Shown here piece by piece: positions 25,394-34,000 of a DNA stretch of 36,355 bases. Numbering within the stretch: the stretch's first letter is position 1; each line of letters starts with the position of its first letter. The DNA comes from UBA1172 sp002457135 (GTDB lineage: Bacteria > Pseudomonadota > Alphaproteobacteria > Puniceispirillales > UBA1172): assembly GCA_965660935.1 (NCBI GenBank), contig CBFIBR010000022.1:1-36355 (forward strand), read 5' to 3'. The translations under genes were made by a program, and so were the position numbers. The notes below the pieces were generated by a model that was not told the DNA's origin, did not search any database, and was given only the letters and a program-made list of their open reading frames with translations.

Positions 25394-26284
25394 ATGATGA
25401 CCCCAAAAGCCGCCAAGAAAACCGCCACCAAAGCCGCCCGTAAAACAGCCGCCAAAAAGGCAAAGGCGAAGATGCCCCCAGCCCCGGATGTTTCAGCAGC
25501 CCCGGATGTTACAGCAAATCTGGAAACAACAGCGGCATCGGCCAGACCCGGGATCATGAGCATGGTCCCTGCCCTCGCCATTGTTTTGGCGGTGGGGATC
25601 GGGATCGGCGTGATGCTGGGCGGCCAGAACGGGAGCGCGCCGAACCGGGCCGAGATCAACGAAGCGATCCGCAGCTATATTGCCGCCAACCCGGATTACA
25701 TCATCGAAACCGTCAATAATCATATCCAGGACAGGCGTAATGAAGAGGTCAACCAGTCGATCAACCTGGTCAGGGCTGATGATGGCGTTACTGTCTTTGG
25801 CAACCCTGATGGTGACGTGACGATCTATGAATTCAGTGACTATAACTGCGGCTATTGCAAAAGGGTTTTCGGCGAGGTCAAGCAACTGGTTGAAAGCGAC
25901 GGCAATATCCGTGTTGTCATCAAGGAATTCCCGATCCTTTCCGAAGGCTCGGTGATCGCCGCCCGCTATGCCATCGCCGCTGGCAAGCTGGGGCTTTATG
26001 AAGATTTCCACGTTGCCCTGATGGGCTGGCAGGGAACAATTGATCAGGCCGCGGTTGATCAGGTGATTGCTGATCTGGGCATTGACCGCAGCGCCCTTGA
26101 TGAGGCAGCTGATGATGATGATATCGAGGCTGTCATCACGGCCAATCGCGAACTGGCCCAGGCCCTGCAACTGACCGGCACCCCCGGTTTCGTTATTGGT
26201 GATGAGATTGTCCCCGGTGCCATCAGCAAGGCAGAGCTGGAAGAGCTGGTCGCCACGGCGCGTGAAAATGCCGCCAACGGCTGA
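25394..26284 (+). CDS. Membrane-anchored DsbA-family thiol oxidoreductase
   Basis: A 296-residue thioredoxin-fold protein. Residues 1-27 are a lysine/alanine-rich basic tail (KAAKKTATKAARKTAAKKAK); 56-77 is a membrane segment, so the remainder lies in the periplasm. An N-terminal helical domain (about 84-125) precedes the thioredoxin core with active site CGYC (152-155) in FSDYNCGYC and the cis-Pro loop GTPGFVIGD. It belongs to the Com1/ScsC-like DsbA group that oxidises or isomerises disulfides. AAAAAGG precedes ATG 25394. The basic tail resembles the H1-like tail of RNase E in this genome and is unusual for the family. Confidence 0.93.
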   Translation: MMTPKAAKKTATKAARKTAAKKAKAKMPPAPDVSAAPDVTANLETTAASARPGIMSMVPALAIVLAVGIGIGVMLGGQNGSAPNRAEINEAIRSYIAANPDYIIETVNNHIQDRRNEEVNQSINLVRADDGVTVFGNPDGDVTIYEFSDYNCGYCKRVFGEVKQLVESDGNIRVVIKEFPILSEGSVIAARYAIAAGKLGLYEDFHVALMGWQGTIDQAAVDQVIADLGIDRSALDEAADDDDIEAVITANRELAQALQLTGTPGFVIGDEIVPGAISKAELEELVATARENAANG

Positions 26285-26303
26285 TTTAATCCCCCTGAAG
26301 ACC

Positions 26304-26336
26304 CCAGAATGACTCCAGAATGACTCCGGAATGACT
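26304..26336. repeat. Three 11-bp repeats between the DsbA-like gene and aroQ
   Basis: CCAGAATGACT occurs at 26304-26314 and 26315-26325, then CCGGAATGACT at 26326-26336. A diverged tail (TGAAAATGACACTAAGATGAC) follows up to about 26369. The repeat lies in the 131-bp gap before aroQ, after the end of the DsbA-like gene. Confidence 0.8.
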
Positions 26337-26415
26337 CTGGAAACACCTGAAAATGACACTAAGATGACATGGGGGGTTGATGCTGATATGATCAGCGCCT
26401 GAACGGATAAAGAAA

Positions 26416-26874
26416 ATGGTTTCCAGAAAAGATATCCTTGTCATCAACGGCCCCAACCTCAACATGCTTGGCAAGCGTGAGCCGGGAATTTACGGCACCA
26501 CGACACTGGCTGATATTGAGGCGCATTGTCAGGCGGCGGCGAAGGCGCATGGCCTCAACTGCCGCTTCTTTCAATCCAATAATGAGGCCGCCATCATTGA
26601 TGCAATCCATCAGGCCAGCCAGGATAATCTGGCCGGGATGGTGATCAACGCCGGGGCCTTTACCCATACATCCATCGCGATCCGGGATGCGCTCGCCATC
26701 CTGTCTGTTCCGGTGGTGGAAACCCATCTCTCAAACACCTATGCCAGAGAAGAATTCCGTCACCATTCCTACCTTGCCGGAGTGGTAACGGGAGTGATCA
26801 ACGGCTTTGGTATTCATTCCTACAGCCTCGCCATTGATGCCGTGGCTGCCACTCTTGCGAAGGAGTCGTCGTAA
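26416..26874 (+). CDS. aroQ: 3-dehydroquinate dehydratase, type II
   Basis: The shikimate pathway enzyme converting 3-dehydroquinate to 3-dehydroshikimate; 152 residues, the usual size. The start (ILVINGPNLNMLGKREPGIYG) carries the catalytic Tyr26 and the flexible loop arginine; FQSNNEAAIID, NAGAFTHTS and VETHLSN with its His, then REEFRHHS, complete the site. It shares TAATG with accB at 26872-26876, so the two are coupled. Confidence 0.97.
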   Translation: MVSRKDILVINGPNLNMLGKREPGIYGTTTLADIEAHCQAAAKAHGLNCRFFQSNNEAAIIDAIHQASQDNLAGMVINAGAFTHTSIAIRDALAILSVPVVETHLSNTYAREEFRHHSYLAGVVTGVINGFGIHSYSLAIDAVAATLAKESS

Positions 26875-27359
26875 TGGCCAAAACACCGAGTTCTGCCAAT
26901 TCAGGAGCACCACTGGTTCAAGCCCTGGCTGATATTCTCGATAAAACCGGGCTGGTTGAGCTCGAATACGAAACCGAGGCTGTCAGCATCAGGTTATCGA
27001 AAGCGACACCGGCCATGATGGCCCAGCCCGTGGCCGCCGCGCCTGTTGCCGCTGCCCCGGCCCCTGCCGCCGCGCCGCCCGCCGAAGCACCCGCCGCCGG
27101 GAATGACACCCCCGCCGATGATCACCCCGGCGCTGTTCCATCACCCATGGTAGGGACGGTTTATCTGTCCCCTGAACCCGGGGCCAGTGCTTTCATCAAC
27201 GAAGGCGATACCGTTCGTGAAGGCCAGACACTGGTGATTATTGAGGCGATGAAGGTCATGAACCCGATTGCCGCCCCCAAGGCAGGCACCGTCACCCGCA
27301 TCCTGATCAGCAATGCCCAGCCGGTTGAATACGGCCAGGCTCTGGTGATTGTAGAATAG
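26874..27359 (+). CDS. accB: Biotin carboxyl carrier protein of acetyl-CoA carboxylase
   Basis: A 161-residue BCCP carrying biotin between the carboxylase and transferase parts of acetyl-CoA carboxylase, the first step of fatty acid synthesis. Lys127 in EAMKVMN is the biotinylation site. The N-terminal helix is followed by a Pro/Ala linker (about 51-85) and the biotinyl domain (about 88-161). The stop codon lies in the first of three 16-bp repeats. It is followed by accC after 68 bp. Confidence 0.97.
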   Translation: MAKTPSSANSGAPLVQALADILDKTGLVELEYETEAVSIRLSKATPAMMAQPVAAAPVAAAPAPAAAPPAEAPAAGNDTPADDHPGAVPSPMVGTVYLSPEPGASAFINEGDTVREGQTLVIIEAMKVMNPIAAPKAGTVTRILISNAQPVEYGQALVIVE

Positions 27360-27392
27360 GGTCATTATAGAATAGCGTGATTATAGAATAGG
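27345..27392. repeat. Three 16-bp repeats across the accB stop codon
   Basis: GTGATTGTAGAATAGG (27345-27360) contains the last four codons and the stop of accB. GTCATTATAGAATAGC (27361-27376) and GTGATTATAGAATAGG (27377-27392) follow directly. The unit length is not a multiple of three, and each unit carries its own TAG. Confidence 0.88.
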
Positions 27393-27427
27393 CTTTCCTT
27401 ACTGCATTTCCCACGGGGGTAGATCGC

Positions 27428-28777
27428 ATGATCAAGAAAATTCTGATTGCCAACCGCGGTGATGTTGCGCTCAGGGTCCTGCGCGCCTGCCGCGATATGG
27501 GGATCGAGACAGTGGCTGTCCATTCCACCGCTGATACCGATGCCATGCATGTGCGGCTGGCTGATGAAAGCGTCTGCATCGGCAACGCCCCGTCAAAGGA
27601 TTCCTACCTCAATGTCCCTGCCCTGATTTCGGCCGCCAGCATCACCGGTGCCGATGCCATCCATCCCGGGGTCGGGTTCCTCTCTGAGAACGCCGATTTC
27701 GCTGAGGTCGTTTCAGCCCATAACCTGATTTTCATCGGCCCGAAAACAGATCATATCCTCGCCATGGGCGACAAGGTGGAGGCGAAACGCACCGCCGCCG
27801 AGGCCGGATTGCCGCTGGTTCCCGGTTCCGATGGCGCAATCGACAGCGTTGATGAGGCGGCCAAGGTCGCCGATACGGTCGGCTATCCTGTCCTGATCAA
27901 GGCAGCATCAGGGGGCGGCGGTCGCGGCATGAAGGTTGCGGCAACGCCCGATGATCTGAGTGAAGCGTTCTCATCAGCGCGGAGTGAGGCCAAGGCCGCT
28001 TTCGGTGATGATACCGTCTACATGGAACGCTACCTCGATAACCCGAGGCATATCGAAATCCAGATCATCGCCGACAGCCACGGCAGCACCGCCCATCTGG
28101 GCGAGCGTGAATGTTCGGTCCAGCGACGCCACCAGAAACTGCTTGAGGAAGCGCCCTCCCCGGTGCTGACCCCTGAAGAGCGCGCCCATATCGGCAAGAT
28201 CGCGGCTGATGCCGCCGCCCGCATGGGCTATCTCGGGCTTGGCACCATGGAATTTCTTTATGAGAACGGGGAGTTTTTCTTTATTGAAATGAACACCCGG
28301 CTCCAGGTTGAGCATCCCATCACCGAGGAAATTACCGGCATTGATCTGGTGCGGGAACAGATCCGCATTGCCGCCGGGGAAAAACTCTCCTTCACCCAGG
28401 AAGATGTCAGCTTCAACGGTCATGCCATCGAATGCCGGATCAACGCCGAGCATCCCGAAACGTTTTTCCCGACCCCGGGGACGGTTTCGAATTTCCATGC
28501 TCCGGGCGGGCCAGGGGTGCGGATGGATTCCTTCCTCTACCCCGGCTATAAAATACCGCCGCATTACGACAGCCTGGTGGCGAAACTGATCGTCCATGGC
28601 GAAGACCGGGAGCATTGCCTGCAACGGCTGAGGCGCGCGCTCCAGGAATGCATCATTGAGCCGATGCCAACCTCGCTCGATCTGCACCGCAGGCTGGTCA
28701 TGGACAAGGATATCATCAGCGGTGATTACACCATCCGCTGGCTTGAGGAAGTCTTCCTCAATAAGGATGAGGACTGA
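27428..28777 (+). CDS. accC: Biotin carboxylase of acetyl-CoA carboxylase
   Basis: A 449-residue ATP-grasp enzyme that carboxylates biotin on AccB. The preATP-grasp domain starts KILIANRGDVALRV; the glycine-rich ATP loop is SGGGGRGMKVA; catalytic residues are seen in FIEMNTRLQVEHPITE, and the C-terminal domain shows HAIECRINAEHP. The length is normal. GGGGGT lies upstream of ATG 27428. It is part of the aroQ-accB-accC operon. Confidence 0.97.
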   Translation: MIKKILIANRGDVALRVLRACRDMGIETVAVHSTADTDAMHVRLADESVCIGNAPSKDSYLNVPALISAASITGADAIHPGVGFLSENADFAEVVSAHNLIFIGPKTDHILAMGDKVEAKRTAAEAGLPLVPGSDGAIDSVDEAAKVADTVGYPVLIKAASGGGGRGMKVAATPDDLSEAFSSARSEAKAAFGDDTVYMERYLDNPRHIEIQIIADSHGSTAHLGERECSVQRRHQKLLEEAPSPVLTPEERAHIGKIAADAAARMGYLGLGTMEFLYENGEFFFIEMNTRLQVEHPITEEITGIDLVREQIRIAAGEKLSFTQEDVSFNGHAIECRINAEHPETFFPTPGTVSNFHAPGGPGVRMDSFLYPGYKIPPHYDSLVAKLIVHGEDREHCLQRLRRALQECIIEPMPTSLDLHRRLVMDKDIISGDYTIRWLEEVFLNKDED

Positions 28778-28827
28778 CGCTCACCCGGGGGCTTGCGCAC
28801 AACCCCGCCTCAACGCATAATTTTCCC

Positions 28828-29496
28828 ATGCATGCGTATTCACCTGAAACCCTGATCAAGGCCTATGCATTGGGTGTCTTTCCGATGGCGGAAAGCCGTG
28901 ATGATGACGAGGTTTTTTTCGTTGATCCTGACCAGCGCGGGGTGCTGCCGATCGAGGCCGCGCATATTCCCCGGCGGTTGCGCCGGACGGTTCGCCAGCG
29001 GCGTTATCGGGTGACGGTCAATCACGCCTTTGATGCGGTTATTGACGGCTGCCGGGCCGCCACCAAACGCCGTGATGATACCTGGATCAACGGCCAGATC
29101 AGGCAGCTCTACTGCGCCCTGCATCGCCTCGGTTTTGCCCATTCGGTTGAGGCATGGAGCCTGAATGAAGACGGTGAGCCATCCCTTGAGGGCGGGCTTT
29201 ACGGGGTAGCGCTGGCCGGTGCCTTTTTTGGTGAGAGCATGTTCAGCCGAGGCCGTGATGCATCAAAGGTTGCCCTTGTGCATCTGATGGCGCGGCTGTG
29301 GTCAGGCGGGTTCACCCTGCTTGATACACAGTTCACCAGCAGTCATCTGGAACAGTTCGGGGTCAGGGAAATCCCGCGTGAGGAATTTCGCGGCATGCTC
29401 CAGCAAGCGCTCGCAACCGAGGCGAGGTTCCCGCTGGATGACGACGACATGGATTATGTTCAGTCTTTTCTGCAAGCCAGCACGGTCACATCATAG
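28828..29496 (+). CDS. aat: Leucyl/phenylalanyl-tRNA-protein transferase
   Basis: A 222-residue enzyme that adds Leu or Phe to proteins with N-terminal Lys or Arg, marking them for ClpAP. YALGVFPMAE (13-22), the central DTWINGQI, FFGESMFSR (positions 134-142) and LLDTQF with the following HLEQFG are family signatures. No ribosome site is clear at ATG 28828, but the sequence start agrees with the family. Its 3' end overlaps the convergent DUF2155 gene by 37 bp. Confidence 0.95.
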   Translation: MHAYSPETLIKAYALGVFPMAESRDDDEVFFVDPDQRGVLPIEAAHIPRRLRRTVRQRRYRVTVNHAFDAVIDGCRAATKRRDDTWINGQIRQLYCALHRLGFAHSVEAWSLNEDGEPSLEGGLYGVALAGAFFGESMFSRGRDASKVALVHLMARLWSGGFTLLDTQFTSSHLEQFGVREIPREEFRGMLQQALATEARFPLDDDDMDYVQSFLQASTVTS

Positions 29497-29882
29497 ACCG
29501 GGTGTTCGAGCGCGTTGACCGCGGGTGAGGATGCAAACATCCAGCCGCTGAAAATCGCCTCATCCGCCACCACATCATTGTGATCAACGGTTCGAACCTC
29601 CATAAAGGCAGCGATTTCAGGCGGCAGGGTCGGCGGCCTGTAGGTGCAGCCGTGAACCGTGATCTGGAGCGAGCCGTATTGAAGCGGCATCCCCACCTCA
29701 GCCTCAATCGTCGCGATTCTGGCGGTGATTTTGTCGAGAGCCTGGAGTTCGACATGCTTGCCCTGAAGCCACCGGCTTTCATCAGCAAAGGCCTGTGAGG
29801 CCAGCAGCGGAGCCAGCAGGGGACCCAGCATGGCGGCCCCGATCATCACCCTTGCGGGAAAGGCAAATCGCCTTCTAGCCAT
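29460..29882 (-). CDS. DUF2155 family secreted protein
   Basis: A 140-residue exported protein. A signal peptide ends near SQAFA-DES (about 34). The signature FSGWMFASSPAVNALEHPVYDV fixes the DUF2155 family; a conserved Cys pair may lie in HGCTYRPP and LACRKD. The function is unknown; its constant location beside complex I subunit NDUFA12 and aat genes in alphaproteobacteria is known to me from other genomes. ATG 29882 overlaps the mlaD stop (ATGGCTAG), suggesting coupled translation; GTG 29894 is an alternative start. Confidence 0.9.
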   Translation of the reverse strand: MARRRFAFPARVMIGAAMLGPLLAPLLASQAFADESRWLQGKHVELQALDKITARIATIEAEVGMPLQYGSLQITVHGCTYRPPTLPPEIAAFMEVRTVDHNDVVADEAIFSGWMFASSPAVNALEHPVYDVTVLACRKD

Positions 29883-30330
29883 CGCTGCCGGCACCTGTGC
29901 TGAACACAGCCTTGCCGATCAGGTCGGTGAGGCTGACCGGATCACGGGTATCGTAGATCATATCCCCATCCATGAGGAAATCATCCTCAAAGCCGGGCAG
30001 GATTTCAATGTGATTGCCGCCAAGAAGCGATGAGGCAACAATCCGCGCCGCGCTGTCAGAGGGCAGGCTGACGCTTTCATCAATGGCCATGGTGACGCTG
30101 GCACTGAATTTGGTTTTATCCAGTTCGGTTGCGATCACCCGGCCGATGGCAATGCCCGATACCTGAACATCATCACCAATGCCAAGCCCGCCAATATTGC
30201 CGAACTGGGCCATCACGCGGGTCCCGCTGGAGGATTGAACACCGGTGGCGGTATAGGCCAGCCACAGGAACCCGCCAGCGACCAGCAGGACAACGGCACC
30301 CATGACGGTTTCAATGGTATTGCGTTTCAT
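29875..30330 (-). CDS. mlaD: MlaD-family (MCE domain) lipid transport protein
   Basis: A 151-residue inner-membrane-anchored MCE protein. The membrane helix is at about 10-27, then the MCE domain begins (TRVMAQFGNIGGLGIGDDVQVSGI) and ends with the LLGGNHIEILPG pattern. MlaD forms the hexameric periplasmic part of the Mla phospholipid transporter. No ATPase or permease genes are adjacent, so partners lie elsewhere or it works alone with this operon. AGGAATAAGCCC precedes ATG 30330, four bases after the NDUFA12 stop. Confidence 0.93.
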   Translation of the reverse strand: MKRNTIETVMGAVVLLVAGGFLWLAYTATGVQSSSGTRVMAQFGNIGGLGIGDDVQVSGIAIGRVIATELDKTKFSASVTMAIDESVSLPSDSAARIVASSLLGGNHIEILPGFEDDFLMDGDMIYDTRDPVSLTDLIGKAVFSTGAGSDG

Positions 30331-30334
30331 GGGC

Positions 30335-30697
30335 TTATTCCTGTTCGGGGTTCCAGGCTTCGTAATCGCCTGTTGTGCGTCTGCGCCTGCCGCCTTTCAT
30401 GAGGTGGCCAGCCGGACGATGAGCGTGAATGGTGCCGGTCAGATTGGGCAGATGTTCCTTCTGCCAGCCGCGCCTCGCGTAGCCTTCGGCAGGGGGCGGC
30501 GTGTCCTCGGTATGATGAAGCCAGCCATGCCAGTCAGCAGGGACCTTGCTGGCCTCTGCCGTGCCGTTATAGACAACGAAACGCTTGATCCGGCCAAGCC
30601 GGTCCGGCTTGCGGGCCTCATAATATCGGTTGCCGAACGCATCAGCACCAATTTCGCGAGACCTCATGCTGATGAAAAGGCGCGAAACAAAACTCAT
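30335..30697 (-). CDS. NADH:ubiquinone oxidoreductase NDUFA12-type subunit
   Basis: A 120-residue accessory subunit of complex I (B17.2/NDUFA12 type), found in alphaproteobacteria and mitochondria. DAFGNRYYEARK, GRIKRFVVYNG and VPADWHGWLHHTEDTPP are typical, with a basic C-terminal end (GGRRRRTTGDY). ATG 30697 has GAGGA upstream. It leads the minus-strand operon NDUFA12-mlaD-DUF2155. Confidence 0.94.
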   Translation of the reverse strand: MSFVSRLFISMRSREIGADAFGNRYYEARKPDRLGRIKRFVVYNGTAEASKVPADWHGWLHHTEDTPPPAEGYARRGWQKEHLPNLTGTIHAHRPAGHLMKGGRRRRTTGDYEAWNPEQE

Positions 30698-30930
30698 GGT
30701 CGTGATCCTCAATGCCGGGAATTTATTTCCCTTATCTGTCCTTAATCCATACCCCATGACCGGCGTGATGGCAACGCCCCCGGGGACAATAGATTAACGA
30801 AACCTTGCGCTATAACCACCTAAAATTGAAACTCCCCGGGGAAATAATACGCTTGAAAGATGAGCGCCTTAAAGCCCCGTGGAATGACCTCATTTTTTTC
30901 GAATTCTGCCATAATTGTTCTTGGAAGGGG

Positions 30931-30978
30931 AAACAATATCATGTAGCCTGTAGGGGTAATCAACACTACATATTGGTA
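30931..30978 (+). promoter_or_regulatory. Probable NrdR box pair upstream of nrdJ
   Basis: Two 16-bp stretches fit the NrdR box consensus (acaCwAtATaTwGtgt): AAACAATATCATGTAG at 30931-30946 (11 of 16) and ACACTACATATTGGTA at 30963-30978 (12 of 16). They are 16 bp apart, the three-turn phasing known for NrdR boxes. Position is 74 bp before nrdJ. The rest of the 354-bp gap (30698-31051) shows no gene. Confidence 0.6.
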
Positions 30979-31051
30979 AAAAGCTCAGTTCTTGCGCTTT
31001 TTGAACCTCTTTTTTTCTTTGGGTCAACAAACAAAATCAAGGCAGTAACAC

Positions 31052-34000
31052 ATGAAACTAACCCGCCACTTCACCGCTCCAAATGCTTCGCCTTACGACC
31101 AGATGGAGTGGATTTCCGCAATCAGTGAAATCCGCAACCCTGACGGAACGATCGTATTCCAGGCCAATGATGTTGAAGCGCCTGGGCATTTCTCCCAGGT
31201 TGCAATCGATATTCTGGCCCAGAAGTATTTTCGCAAGGCCGGTGTTGCTGCACGGCTCAAGAAAGTTGAAGAAAATTCGGTTCCGTCATGGCTCTGGCGT
31301 TCCGTGCCTGATAATGCAGCCCTGAAAGAACTGCCCGAAGAAGACCGTTATGGTGGTGAGGTTTCGGCCAAGCAGGTTTATGACCGCCTCGCCGGGACAT
31401 GGACCTATTGGGGCTGGAAAGGCGGCTATTTCACCAGCGAAGATGACGCCAGAACCTATTTTGATGAAATGCGTTTCATGCTGGCCATGCAGATGGCTGC
31501 ACCCAATTCACCGCAGTGGTTCAACACCGGCCTGCATTGGGCCTACGGTATTGATGGCGCTGGCCAGGGGCATCACTATGTTGACTATGAAACCGGCAAG
31601 CTGACGCGTTCCAAGTCCGCCTATGAACACCCCCAGCCGCATGCCTGTTTTATCCAGTCGATCAAGGATGATCTCGTCAACGAGGGCGGCATCATGGATC
31701 TGTGGGTTCGTGAAGCCCGCCTCTTTAAATACGGCTCCGGCACCGGCACCAACTTCTCCCAGTTGAGGGGTGAGACGGAACCGCTGGCTGGCGGCGGCAA
31801 ATCATCCGGGCTGATGAGCTTTCTGCGCATTGGTGACCGCGCTGCCGGGGCGATCAAATCCGGCGGCACAACCCGCCGCGCCGCCAAGATGGTGACGGTG
31901 GATATTGACCATCCCGATATCGTCAAATACATCGACTGGAAGGTCGTTGAAGAACAGAAAGTCGCCGCGCTTGTGGCCGGTTCCAAACTGGCCAGCATGC
32001 ACATGAATGAAGTCATGGCGGCCTGCACCGATGATGATATCCCGGCCGTTGACCGTTACAGCGCCAAGACCAACAAGCCGCTGAAAAAGGCGATCATCGC
32101 CGCCCGCAAGGCCATGATCCCTGAAAACTACATCCAGCGGGTGATCCAGTTCGCCGAACAGGGTTTCACCGAAATCGAATTCAAGACCTATGATACCGAC
32201 TGGGATTCCGAAGCCTACATGACGGTGTCAGGGCAGAATTCCAACAACTCTGTCCGGGTCTCAAACGAATTCCTGGAAGAAGTCATCTCAAAGGGTGAGT
32301 GGGAGCTGATCCGCCGCACCGATGGCAAAGTCAGCGAAAAGGTCAACGCCGCCGAGCTGTGGGACAAGATCGCCTATGCCGCCTGGTCCTGCGCTGATCC
32401 CGGCCTGCAATACGACAGCACCATCAACGAATGGCACACCTGCCCGAGCGGCGGCCGGATCAACGCATCCAACCCCTGCTCTGAGTACATGTTCCTTGAT
32501 GACACGGCCTGCAACCTTGCATCGCTCAACCTGATGCAGTTCCGCAATGACGACAAATCGTTCGACATTGATGCCTATCGTCATGCCTGCCGGTTCTGGA
32601 CCATTACGCTGGAAATCTCGGTCATGATGGCGCAGTTCCCATCCAGGGAAATTGCCCAGCGATCCTATGATTACCGCACCCTTGGTCTCGGTTACGCCAA
32701 TATCGGCGGGTTGCTGATGGCCGCCGGTCATTCCTATGACAGTGATGAAGCCCGGGCGATCTGCGGTTCCATCAGCGCGATCATGACGGGCGTTGCCTAT
32801 GCCACCTCGGCCGAAATGGCGGGCGAGCTCGGCACCTTCCCGCGCTATGATGAAAATGCTGACAGCATGCTGCGGGTTATCCGCAACCATCGCCGCGCCG
32901 CCTATGGTGAAGCTGGCGGTTATGAAGAGCTGACCGTCAAGCCGGTGCCGCTGGTGGAAGGCGACTGCCCTGATGCCCGCCTGCCCGAGGCTGCTCGTGT
33001 GGCCTGGGATGAAGCCCTCGCCCTTGGTGAGAAGCATGGCTACCGCAATGCCCAGTCCACCGTGATTGCCCCGACCGGGACAATCGGTCTGGTCATGGAT
33101 TGCGACACCACCGGGATCGAGCCTGATTTCGCCATCGTCAAGTTCAAGAAACTGGCTGGCGGCGGCTATTTCAAGATCATCAACCGGGTGGTACCGGAAG
33201 CGCTGTCCAACCTCGGTTACAGCGACAGCCAGATTGACGATATCATCCGCTACGCGGTTGGTCATGGCAGCCTTGAAAAATGCCAGTCCATCAGCATCAA
33301 CGCGCTCAAGGACAAGGGCTTCACCGATGCCGTGCTTGACACGCTCTCGGCGCAGCTGACCTCAGCCTTTGATATCAAGTTCGCCTTCAACCGCTTCACC
33401 CTTGGTGAGGAGTTCTGCAAGGACGTGCTTGGGCTGACCGAAGAGCAGCTCAATGATTTCAACTTCAACCTGCTGGGGCATCTTGGTTTCAGCAAGGATG
33501 AGATTGACCACGCCAACACCCATGTCTGCGGTGCCATGACGCTTGAAAACGCGCCTCACCTGAAGGATGAGCATCTGCCTGTGTTTGATTGCGCCAACCC
33601 GTGCGGTCGCCTTGGCAAGCGCTTCCTCAGCGTCAACAGCCACATCACCATGATGGCCGCAGCCCAGCCGTTCATCTCGGGTGCCATTTCCAAGACCATC
33701 AACATGCCGAACAACGCCACGGTTGAAGATTGCGGGGCGGCCTATATGCTGTCCTGGCGGCTTGGCCTCAAGGCCAATGCCCTCTACCGTGATGGCTCCA
33801 AGCTCAGCCAGCCGCTCTCTGCCTCCCTTGTGGATGAAGAGGATATGGAAGAGCTGGAGGACATCATCGAGGCTCCGGTGGTTGAACAGACAACCCGGGT
33901 GGTGGAAAAAATCGTTGAGCGTTTCATTGCCGAACGCCACAAACTGCCTGATCGCCGCAAGGGCTACACCCAGAAAGCGATTGTCGGCGGCCATAAGGTC

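Noticed and set aside
30758..31051. Cobalamin riboswitch in front of nrdJ
   Set aside because: I looked for the conserved B12 box and the surrounding helices and saw none.
30805..31128. Possible gene upstream of nrdJ
   Set aside because: It overlaps the nrdJ start in another frame and covers the likely NrdR boxes and promoter region.
32288..33265. Long minus-strand open frame opposite nrdJ
   Set aside because: The sense frame is the conserved reductase core; the antisense frame has no ribosome site or recognisable domain.
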